DNA of 64,000 nt, taken from positions 62,001 through 126,000 of the forward strand of contig NZ_JARZAJ010000016.1 of assembly GCF_029892105.1 (NCBI RefSeq). Direction: 5' to 3'. This DNA comes from Kitasatospora sp. GP82 (lineage in GTDB: Bacteria > Actinomycetota > Actinomycetes > Streptomycetales > Streptomycetaceae). Below, piece by piece: positions 41,086-48,131 of the stretch; the first letter of the stretch is position 1; every line of letters starts with the position of its first letter. A program made the translations under genes and the position numbers. Under the pieces are notes generated by a model that was given only the letters and a program-made list of their open reading frames with translations, ran no database searches and had not been told where the DNA came from.

Positions 41086-42249
41086 ATGGCGGGGCGCAGG
41101 TTCATCGTTGAGGCAGACGGCGGTTCCCGGGGCAACCCGGGACCGGCCGGTTACGGCGCGGTCGTCCGGGACGGCGACACCGGCCAGATCATCGCCGAGG
41201 ACGCCGAGTTCATCGGGCATGCCACCAACAACGTGGCCGAGTACAAGGGCCTGATCGCCGGTCTGCGGGCGGCGCACGAGCTGGACCCGGACGCCGGTGT
41301 CGACGTCCGGATGGACTCCAAGCTGGTCGTCGAGCAGATGTCGGGGCGCTGGAAGATCAAGCACCCCGACATGCAGCCGCTCGCCGCCGAGGCGCGTGCC
41401 GTCTTCCCCCGCTCCCAGGTCACGTACACCTGGATCCCGCGCGAGAAGAACAAGGACGCGGACCGGCTGGCCAACGAGGCGATGGACGCGGGCAAGGCCG
41501 GGCGCCAGTGGGAGCCCAAGGTGCGTCCGGCGGCTGCGGTGACCGCCCCGGCGGCGGCCCGGGTCGAGGAGGAGCTGCCGGCGCCGGCCTCGCCCAAGGC
41601 CGGCTGGGCGCTCCCGGCCGACCTCGGCACGCCCACCACGTTCGTACTGCTCCGGCACGGGGAGACCGCACTCACCCCGGAGAAGCGATTCTCCGGGAGC
41701 GGCGGAGGCGATCCCGAGCTCTCCGAGAGGGGGCAGTGGCAGGCGGTGCGGGCCGCCGAGGCCCTTGCCTCGCGCGGCACCATCCAGGCTGTCGTCAGCT
41801 CTCCGATGCAGCGCACCCGGCAGACCGCCGAGGCCGTGGCAGCCAAGCTCGGCCTGGAGGTCCGGATCGAGGACGGGCTGCGGGAGCTGGACTTCGGCGA
41901 CTGGGAGGGGCTCACCTTCGCCGAGGTGCAGGAGCGCTACCCCGATGACCTCGCCGCCTGGCTCGGGTCGGCGAAGGCCAAGCCGACCGGCAGCAGCGAG
42001 AGCTTCACCACCCTCACCCACCGGCTCGGCGTCGCCCGCGACAAGATCCTCGCCCGATACCCGGGCAAGACGGTGCTGGTCGTCTCGCACGTCAGCCCGA
42101 TCAAGACCCTGGTGCGGCTGGCGCTCGGCGCACCGCCGGACTCGATGTACCGGATGGAGCTGTCGGCGGCGTCGTTCTGCGCCGTGCAGTACTACTCGGA
42201 CGGGAACGCCTCGCTGCGGCTGCTCAACGACACCAGCCACCTGCGCTGA
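41086..42249 (+). CDS. Bifunctional RNase H / acid phosphatase (CobC-like)
   Basis: 387 aa with two enzymes in one chain. Residues 1-140 are RNase HI: IVEADGGSRGNPGPAGYGAV (D), NNVAEYKGLIAGLRAA (E), DVRMDSKLVVEQMSG (D) and EKNKDADRLANEAMD (D) supply the metal-binding DEDD set. After a Pro/Ala linker, residues ~180-387 form a histidine phosphatase: FVLLRHGETALTPEKRFSG with the phospho-His, ELDFGDWEGLTF and VSHVSPIKTLVRLAL with the second His. The mycobacterial homologue (Rv2228c) has both RNase H and alpha-ribazole phosphatase activity. It is the third gene of the Nif3 operon. Confidence 0.95.
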   Translation: MAGRRFIVEADGGSRGNPGPAGYGAVVRDGDTGQIIAEDAEFIGHATNNVAEYKGLIAGLRAAHELDPDAGVDVRMDSKLVVEQMSGRWKIKHPDMQPLAAEARAVFPRSQVTYTWIPREKNKDADRLANEAMDAGKAGRQWEPKVRPAAAVTAPAAARVEEELPAPASPKAGWALPADLGTPTTFVLLRHGETALTPEKRFSGSGGGDPELSERGQWQAVRAAEALASRGTIQAVVSSPMQRTRQTAEAVAAKLGLEVRIEDGLRELDFGDWEGLTFAEVQERYPDDLAAWLGSAKAKPTGSSESFTTLTHRLGVARDKILARYPGKTVLVVSHVSPIKTLVRLALGAPPDSMYRMELSAASFCAVQYYSDGNASLRLLNDTSHLR

Positions 42250-42290
42250 GCGCGTACCGCCGACCGCCGGCCGCTGACCGGCAACGAATG

Positions 42291-42336
42291 ACGGATGACC
42301 GTTGACAGAATCTGAAATCTGCCAACGGTCATCCGT
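42291..42336. terminator. Terminator after the RNase H/phosphatase gene
   Basis: ACGGATGACCGTTG (42291-42304) pairs perfectly with CAACGGTCATCCGT (42323-42336) around an 18-nt loop. An AT-rich tail with two GCTATTC copies follows. Confidence 0.8.
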
Positions 42337-42363
42337 TATTTGCTATTCGCTATTCGATATCCC

Positions 42364-42409
42364 TCAGCCGGAATCCCTCAGCCGCAAGCCGTCAGCCGGA
42401 ATCCCTCAG
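42364..42409. repeat. 18-bp direct repeat at the 3' end of yaaA
   Basis: TCAGCCGGAATCCCTCAG occurs at 42364-42381 and 42392-42409; the second copy contains the yaaA stop codon. Its role is unknown. Confidence 0.7.
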
Positions 42410-43206
42410 TGCACGTCCGTCACCACGACGTCCAACTGCCAGGGCTTTCGCGCCGACCCCTCGGCCGATACCTCCACCCGGTAGCCGAGCCCGAGCAGTG
42501 CGTCCACCAGCTCGGCGGGCGAACCCGGCTCGGCCTCCGAGTTGAGCAGGTCCTTGACCAGCCGCCCCTTGGTGGCCTTGTTGAAGTGGCTCACCACCGA
42601 CCGCTTCAGCACCCCGTCCACCTCGCGCTCCTGAAGCACCCGCACGGTGGCCATACGCGACACCAGCTCGCCCGTCGGCTTCCAGGCCGCTGCGTACGCC
42701 GAGCTGCGCAGGTCCAGTACCAGACCGTCCGCAGCCGCGGCCGGAAGCACCGACTCCATCTCGCGCCGCCAGTACGCCCCGAGCGCCCCCAGCGGCGGCA
42801 GCTTCACACCCATCGAGCAGCGGTACGGCGGGATCAGGTCACCGATTCGCACCGCGCCCCACAGCCCTGAGAACACCAGCAGCGAACGCTCCGCCCGCTC
42901 GTACGCGGCCTCGTCCAGCTTGGCCAGCCCGAGTGCATCGAACAGGACCCCGGTGTACACCTCGCCCGCAGGCAGCGCACCCGCCGTCCGCAGCCCGGCG
43001 TTGCGGGTCACCTCCCCGCGCAGGCCCTTGCTCAGGCCGAGTACGCCCTGAGCCGTGTCCACGTCGCCCGAGCAGAGCTCGACCAGCGTGTTCAGCACGG
43101 TCTCCCGGGCCGCCGAGAGGCCGGGCAGCGAGAGTTCGTCCAGCGCCAGCGGCACCCCGGCCCCGGATGCGGCCTTCCCTTCCGACGGCGGCAACAGGAC
43201 CAGCAC
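42406..43206 (-). CDS. yaaA: Peroxide stress protein YaaA (DUF328)
   Basis: 266 aa. The start VLVLLPPSEGKAASGAG has the invariant PPSEGK motif; later FSGLWGAVRIGDLIPPYRCS, LDLRSSAYAAAWKP and SVVSHFNKATKGRLVKDLL (with the conserved H-x-N/K-K-G) follow the family to the end. YaaA lowers intracellular free iron and limits oxidative DNA damage in E. coli; a DNA-binding fold with a helix-hairpin-helix is known. GTG with GAGGAG 7 nt upstream is the start. It is transcribed toward the RNase H gene, with the terminator between them. Confidence 0.9.
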   Translation of the reverse strand: MLVLLPPSEGKAASGAGVPLALDELSLPGLSAARETVLNTLVELCSGDVDTAQGVLGLSKGLRGEVTRNAGLRTAGALPAGEVYTGVLFDALGLAKLDEAAYERAERSLLVFSGLWGAVRIGDLIPPYRCSMGVKLPPLGALGAYWRREMESVLPAAAADGLVLDLRSSAYAAAWKPTGELVSRMATVRVLQEREVDGVLKRSVVSHFNKATKGRLVKDLLNSEAEPGSPAELVDALLGLGYRVEVSAEGSARKPWQLDVVVTDVH

Positions 43207-43410
43207 AGCGGACTCCTCAACACTCTCGGCAGATCAACACTTTGTGGCAGCAAACCCTGCCACTTTACGCACTCCTCCACGCACCCCGGGCGGCGGCCAC
43301 CACCGCACCCGTTGCCCGGACCGCACCCGTTGCGAGGACCGGAACCGCCGCTCGCGTCCTGCGCGCGCCGCCACCGGGCCACCCCACCCCACCGGCCGTA
43401 CGCTGCGACC

Positions 43411-44859
43411 ATGCCGCGCCCACAACTCACCGTCAGAGCCGTCGACTCCGCCCGGATCAACACCGAGCTCGCCGAACTGCGGGCCGGAATGGACCTGCGC
43501 ACCGAGTGGCCCGCCGAAGTCCTCGCCGAGGCCGAACGCGCCGCCGCCGTACCCCGGTTGCCCGATCTCGACGCGACCGATCTCGACCTGTTCACCCTCG
43601 ACCCGCCCGGTTCCCGGGACCTCGACCAGGCCGTGCACCTCGCCCGACGCGGCTCCGGCTACCGCATCCACTATGCGATCGCCGACGTTGCCGCCTTCGT
43701 CTGCCCCGGCGGTGCGATCGACTCCGAGGCACGGCGCCGGGTCCAGACCCTCTACTTCCCGGACGAGCGCATCCCGCTCCACCCCGTCCGCCTCTCCGAG
43801 GGCGCCGCCAGCCTGCTCCCCGGCGAGCTGCGCCCTGCCCTGCTCTGGCAGCTCGACCTCGACGAGGACGGCTCCGTTCTGCTCGCCGACCTCCGCCGGG
43901 CCAAGGTCCGCTCCCGCCGCCGCCTGGACTACGAGACCGTCCAGGGCGAGCTCGACGCCAGGACCGCCGACGAGCAACTCCGTCTCCTCGCCGAGATCGG
44001 CCGCCTGCGCGAAGCCCAGGAGGAGGCGCGCGGCGGCGTCAGCCTGCCCCTCCCCGAGCAGGAGGTCGAGCCGGTGGACGGTGGCTACCGGCTCGACTAC
44101 CGCGCCCCGCGTCCTGCCGACGGCTGGAACGCCCAGATCTCCCTGCTCACCGGAATGGCAGCCGCAGAGCTCATGCTCGGCGCGGGCGTCGGCCTGCTCC
44201 GTACGCTCCCCGGCGCGCCCGAGTCCGCGTACGCCCGGCTGCGCCGGATCGCCTGCGCCCTGGACGTGGACTGGCCCGTCGGCATGTCCTACCCCGAGCT
44301 GATCCGCTCGCTCCGCCCCGCCCGCGCCGCCCACGCGGCCTTCCTCAACGAGTGCACCGGTCTGCTGCGCGGCGCCGGATACCACGCGTTCGACACCGCC
44401 CGGGGCATCCCGGCCCCGGCCGAACCCGGGCACGCCGCACTCGGCGCCCCGTACGCGCACTGCACCGCGCCGCTGCGCCGCCTCGCCGACCGGTACGCCC
44501 AGGAGATCTGTGTCTCGATCGCGGGTGGCGCCGATGTCCCGGCCTGGGTTCAGGACGCGCTGCCCGGGGTGCCCCGGCTGATGGAGAGCGGTGACCGGCG
44601 GGCCCATGAGGTGGAGCACGCCTGCATCGACCTGGTCGAGGCCGAGCTGCTGCGCGGGCGCGAAGGCGAGGACTTCGACGCCGTGGTGATCGACATCGAC
44701 GAGCGGAAGCCGGCCAACGGCACGGTGCAGCTGTGCGAACCGGCCGTGATCGCCAGGTGCGACGGCAACTCCCACCACCTGCCGCTCGGTGAGCGGATCC
44801 GGGTCCGGCTCACCAAGGCGGACCCGGCCACCCGTACGGTCCGCTTCTCCCCGGCCTGA
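43411..44859 (+). CDS. RNB-domain ribonuclease (RNase II/R family, short form)
   Basis: 482 aa. The RNB domain has LDPPGSRDLDQAVHLARRGS with the acidic metal cluster (D-x-D-[LQ]-D-D equivalent), HYAIADVAAFV, TLYFPDERIPLHPVRLSEGA, and near the end YAHCTAPLRRLADRY, the R-containing motif that orients the RNA. N-terminal cold-shock domains are lacking and only a short S1-like tail follows, as in actinobacterial short RNB proteins. The ATG lies 6 nt after TACGCT, so the mRNA may be leaderless; an upstream frame extension (43312) is Pro/Arg-rich and unlikely. It degrades RNA from 3' to 5' by family analogy. Confidence 0.85.
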   Translation: MPRPQLTVRAVDSARINTELAELRAGMDLRTEWPAEVLAEAERAAAVPRLPDLDATDLDLFTLDPPGSRDLDQAVHLARRGSGYRIHYAIADVAAFVCPGGAIDSEARRRVQTLYFPDERIPLHPVRLSEGAASLLPGELRPALLWQLDLDEDGSVLLADLRRAKVRSRRRLDYETVQGELDARTADEQLRLLAEIGRLREAQEEARGGVSLPLPEQEVEPVDGGYRLDYRAPRPADGWNAQISLLTGMAAAELMLGAGVGLLRTLPGAPESAYARLRRIACALDVDWPVGMSYPELIRSLRPARAAHAAFLNECTGLLRGAGYHAFDTARGIPAPAEPGHAALGAPYAHCTAPLRRLADRYAQEICVSIAGGADVPAWVQDALPGVPRLMESGDRRAHEVEHACIDLVEAELLRGREGEDFDAVVIDIDERKPANGTVQLCEPAVIARCDGNSHHLPLGERIRVRLTKADPATRTVRFSPA

Positions 44860-44979
44860 GCCGGGCCGCGAGGTCCGGGACCGGACGGCTGCTCACCGGG
44901 CTGTCCCGTATGTCCGCCGGGCCGTCTCGCGAGCCGACACGCCTTTTCCCCACCGCCGACCTTCTGGGATGATCAACGG

Positions 44980-46470
44980 GTGAACGTACCAACCGTTCCA
45001 TCCACGCCGTCGACTCGCCGACGGCGGTTGCTCGTACTCGCGATCTGCTGCCTCAGCCTGTTCATCGTCGGGCTGGACAACACGGTCGTGAACATCGCAC
45101 TGCCGTCCATCCAGCGCGACCTCGGTGCGGCAGCCTCCGGGCTCCAGTGGATCATCGACGCCTACACCCTGGTGCTCGCCGCCCTGCTGATCCTCTCCGG
45201 CTCGGTCGCCGACCGGATCGGGCGGCGCCGGGTGTTCCAGACCGGGTTGGTCGTCTTCGTCCTCGGTTCGCTGCTGTGCAGCCTCGCGCCCGGCCTGGGC
45301 TGGCTGGTCGCCTTCCGTGCGATGCAGGCGGTGGGCGGTTCCATGCTGAACCCCGTGGCGATGTCGATCATCACCAACACCTTCACCGACCCGCGCGAAC
45401 GTGCCCAGGCGATCGGCGTCTGGGGCGGCGTCGTCGGGATCAGCATGGCGCTCGGCCCGCTGATCGGTGGCTTCCTGGTGGAGGCCGCCGGATGGCCCTC
45501 GATCTTTCTCATCAACGTCCCCATCGGCCTTGCCGCCTGTGCCCTGACCTTCCGCTACGTCCCCGAGTCCCGGGCCCCGAGGCCCCGGCGGCTCGACCCG
45601 GTCGGGCAGCTGCTGATGGTGCTGCTGCTCGGGGCGGGCACGGCAGCGATCATCGAGGGGCCGGGCCACGGCTGGACCTCCCCGCTGATCCTGGCCCTCG
45701 GCGCTGTCGCCCTCGTCGCTCTGCTCGTCCTGCCCTGGTGGGAACTGCGCACCGCAGAGCCCCTGATCGACCCGCGCTTCTTCCGCAGCGCCCCGTTCAC
45801 GGGTGCCACCGTCACCGCGGTCTGCGCCTTCGCCGCGCTCGGCGGCTTCCTCTTCCTCAACACCCTCTACCTGCAGAACGTCCGCCACTACAACCCGGTC
45901 GAGGCCGGGCTCTGGACCCTGCCGATGGCCGGAATGACGCTGATCTTCGCGCCGCTCTCCGGGCGTGTCGTAGGGCATCACGGACCTCGCATCCCGCTGA
46001 TCGTCGCGGGTGTGGCGCTGACCGCGAGCGGCGTCCTGCTCACCCGGCTCGCCGACGACTCGCCCGCCGCACTGCTCCTGATCGCATACACGCTGTTCGG
46101 GATCGGCTTCGGCCTGGTCAACGCGCCGATCACCAACTCCGCGGTCTCCGGCATGCCGGTCTCCCAGGCGGGTGTCGCGGCCGCCGTCGCCTCGACCAGC
46201 CGCCAGATCGGGCAGTCGCTCGGTGTCGCCGTGATCGGTACGGTCGTCGCCTCCGCCGCCTCCGCCGGTGCCTCGTTCGGCGCCAAGGGCGGAGCGGCAG
46301 CCGCCAAGTTCACCGCGGCCAGCCACACCGGCTGGTGGATCGTGGCGGGCCTGGGTGTGGTCGTCCTGCTGCTCGGACTGCTGACCACGACCGCCTGGGC
46401 CACCCGGACCGCCGCCGGTGTCGCCGTCCGCCTCGCCCCCGAGGAGGGGCGCCACCCGGTCGCGCGCTGA
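44980..46470 (+). CDS. DHA2-family MFS drug exporter
   Basis: 496 aa, 14 helices. Motif D1 LDNTVVNIALPSIQRDLG, motif A GSVADRIGRRRVFQTG, motif C GPLIGGFLVEAAGWPSIFLI are all intact; the EmrB/QacA layout is complete with no extra domains. Start is GTG; GATGAT 7 nt upstream could be a -10 box of a leaderless mRNA. No regulator gene is adjacent, and the next feature downstream is the RNase P RNA gene. The substrate cannot be deduced. Confidence 0.85.
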   Translation: MNVPTVPSTPSTRRRRLLVLAICCLSLFIVGLDNTVVNIALPSIQRDLGAAASGLQWIIDAYTLVLAALLILSGSVADRIGRRRVFQTGLVVFVLGSLLCSLAPGLGWLVAFRAMQAVGGSMLNPVAMSIITNTFTDPRERAQAIGVWGGVVGISMALGPLIGGFLVEAAGWPSIFLINVPIGLAACALTFRYVPESRAPRPRRLDPVGQLLMVLLLGAGTAAIIEGPGHGWTSPLILALGAVALVALLVLPWWELRTAEPLIDPRFFRSAPFTGATVTAVCAFAALGGFLFLNTLYLQNVRHYNPVEAGLWTLPMAGMTLIFAPLSGRVVGHHGPRIPLIVAGVALTASGVLLTRLADDSPAALLLIAYTLFGIGFGLVNAPITNSAVSGMPVSQAGVAAAVASTSRQIGQSLGVAVIGTVVASAASAGASFGAKGGAAAAKFTAASHTGWWIVAGLGVVVLLLGLLTTTAWATRTAAGVAVRLAPEEGRHPVAR

Positions 46471-46554
46471 CAGCGCAGGCAGGTGCGGGCCGGAGTCCGG
46501 CCGGGCCCGTACGGGAGGCTGTCGCCGACCGGCTACGATGACCGTACGGCGGAT

Positions 46555-46957
46555 GAGCCGGCCGGGCGGTCGCGTCGGGTCCTTTCGAGGGCCCGCCGAG
46601 GAACGTCCGGGCTCCACAGAGCAGGGTGGTGGGTAACGCCCACCCGGGGTGACCCGCGGGACAGTGCCACAGAAAGCAGACCGCCTGCGGCCCCCTCGGC
46701 CACAGGTAAGGGTGAAACGGTGGTGTAAGAGACCACCAGCGACCGAGGTGACTCGGTCGGCTCGGTAAACCCCACTCGGAGCAAGGTCAAGATCGGTGCC
46801 TTCGGGCGCCGTGCGCGGATGTTCGAGGGCTGCTCGCCCGAGTCCGCGGGTAGACCGCACGAGGCTGTCGGCAACGGCAGCCCTAGATGGATGGCCGCCT
46901 CCCCGGGCCGCGCAAGCAACCCGGGAGACAGAACCCGGCGTACAGGCCGACTCGTCC
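46555..46957 (+). ncRNA. rnpB: RNase P RNA (type A)
   Basis: The catalytic RNA that trims the 5' leader of tRNA precursors. Universally conserved blocks appear in order: GAGGAACGTCCGGGCTCCAC (P4 5' strand region), ACAGAAAGCAGACCGCC, GGTAAGGGTGAAACGGTGG, AGAGACCACCAG, TAGATGGATGGCCGCC and ACAGAACCCGGCGTACAGGC (P4 3' strand). GAGCCGGCC at the 5' end pairs with GGCCGACTC at the 3' end to close P1 (one mismatch); ends are set by this pairing. A terminator follows directly. Confidence 0.97.
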
Positions 46958-46974
46958 GCCGCCTCGTAAGAGGG

Positions 46975-47015
46975 AGGCCCCTGATCTGCATTTATGCAGG
47001 GCGGGGGCCTTTTTC
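46975..47015 (+). terminator. Intrinsic terminator of rnpB
   Basis: AGGCCCC and GGGGCCT enclose an inner hairpin CTGCATTTATGCAG, followed by TTTTT. Confidence 0.9.
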
Positions 47016-47303
47016 TGTCCGGTCGAAGTCGTGGTCGATTGCTCACTCTTCGTGTCTGTTGCGGCCTGTTTCTCGGTGTGCTGTGGCGATTGTGTGGCGA
47101 TGGGAGAGGCTCAGGAGCGCCCTGATTGCCGGAGTGTGTCCCGTCATGCGAGGCAGTGCCAGACTGCTCAGCACAGCACCCGTCCTGCCGCATGTATCGC
47201 GGTAGGCCGGCCGGAGAGCCGGTGGCTGAACCGTCGGCGCGGCTCGTGTAAGATAAAACGCAGACTTCAGAGCTTGGCGCCGACAACAAACATCAGCGTC
47301 AGA
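47016..47303. other. Spacer between rnpB and the 5S gene
   Basis: 288 bp of lower G+C with no supportable gene and, notably, no 23S rRNA 3' end. TAAGAT at 47249-47254 could be the -10 box of the 5S gene. Confidence 0.5.
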
Positions 47304-47422
47304 CTTTCGGTGGTCACAGCGAGAGGGAAACGCCCGGTCACATTCCGAACCCGGAAGCTAAGCCTTTCAGCGCCGATGGTACTGCAGAGGGGACTCTGTG
47401 GGAGAGTAGGACGCCGCCGAAT
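47304..47422 (+). rRNA. rrf: 5S ribosomal RNA, not linked to 23S
   Basis: About 119 nt with the complete 5S core: TTTCGGTGGTCACAGCGAGA, GGGAAACGCCCGGTCACATT, CCGAACCCGGAAGCTAAGCC, TTTCAGCGCCGATGGTACTG, GGGAGAGTAGGACGCCGCCG. The 5' TTTCGG(T) and 3' CGCCGAA ends pair in helix I. A perfect terminator follows. The upstream 300 bp contain no 23S sequence, so this copy stands alone, unlike the usual 16S-23S-5S operons. It is followed by a transposase remnant. Confidence 0.95.
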
Positions 47423-47429
47423 ACTATTA

Positions 47430-47466
47430 AGCCCGCCCCGGCAGTCATTGACTGCCGGGGCGGGCT
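47430..47466 (+). terminator. Terminator of the 5S gene
   Basis: AGCCCGCCCCGGCAGT and ACTGCCGGGGCGGGCT form a perfect 16-bp stem around CATTG. Confidence 0.9.
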
Positions 47467-47504
47467 GCTATGCGCTGTGGTTTGTGTAACTGCTGGGCTC
47501 AACC

Positions 47505-47908
47505 TTCGGAAATACCGCGCCATTCGAGGAGGTCGTTCCCCTCGTTCACGAACCGGGCAGACGAGCCGGTGACGATTGCCGCCCCGGCCCTGGCTGACCG
47601 CGTGCGCCGAGAGCGGCGCCACGATTGTCGGCGATGATGCCTGCGGCCTGGACGACCTGGTCGCGGGCGGCCTGGAGGGTGATGCTGAAGCCCGCCCGGT
47701 CGGGATCCGCGCCGGGAACGGTCGATGTCGCGTCGGCGATCGCGGTCCTGATCAGCTGGTGGGCCGGGAGTTTGCGTATCCGCTGCTGGACGGACCCGCA
47801 CTCGGCCAGAGCCGCGTCGACCATCTCGAAGGGCACGATCCGCGTCAACTCGCCCGGATGGCCCGGGGCCAAGACACCTTCGGCTACCGCGATCTCGCGG
47901 CTGATGAC
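47505..47908 (-). pseudogene. IS4-family transposase remnant with internal deletion
   Basis: On the minus strand the frame reads VISREIAVAEGVLAPGHPGE, LTRIVPFEMVDAALAECGSV, QQRIRKLPA, which is the N-terminal domain of streptomycete IS4-type transposases. It then jumps directly to HQLIRTAIADATSTVPGADP and DRAGFSITLQAARDQVVQAA, which resembles the C-terminal end of the same family. The central catalytic DDE region (roughly 250-300 residues) is missing. The tail is also frameshifted: PPRMARYF, similar to the usual basic end, appears in another frame. A dead element. I could not define its terminal inverted repeats. The ~220 bp up to the next gene hold nothing supportable. Confidence 0.55.
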
Positions 47909-48131
47909 AGACCGTCCGGACAGCGGAGCTCCCGTGGTGAACGACTCGTCTTGGAGGGCAAGCCGTTCTACCGGGGCTCCGCTTCCTGCGTCCGGGGATC
48001 GCAGATCAAGGCCCCTTGCCAGCAGCCTCACGGCCGTAACTTCATGGCCCTGGGCTTTGGGGCTTGAGCAGCCCAAGTCAGAGGCTGGACGCTCACGGTC
48101 TCGTAATGCGGCGGTGTGAATCCGCCCCGCG

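Noticed and set aside
47016..47303. 3' end of a 23S rRNA gene upstream of the 5S gene
   Set aside because: No conserved 23S helix sequences were found; the region follows the rnpB terminator.
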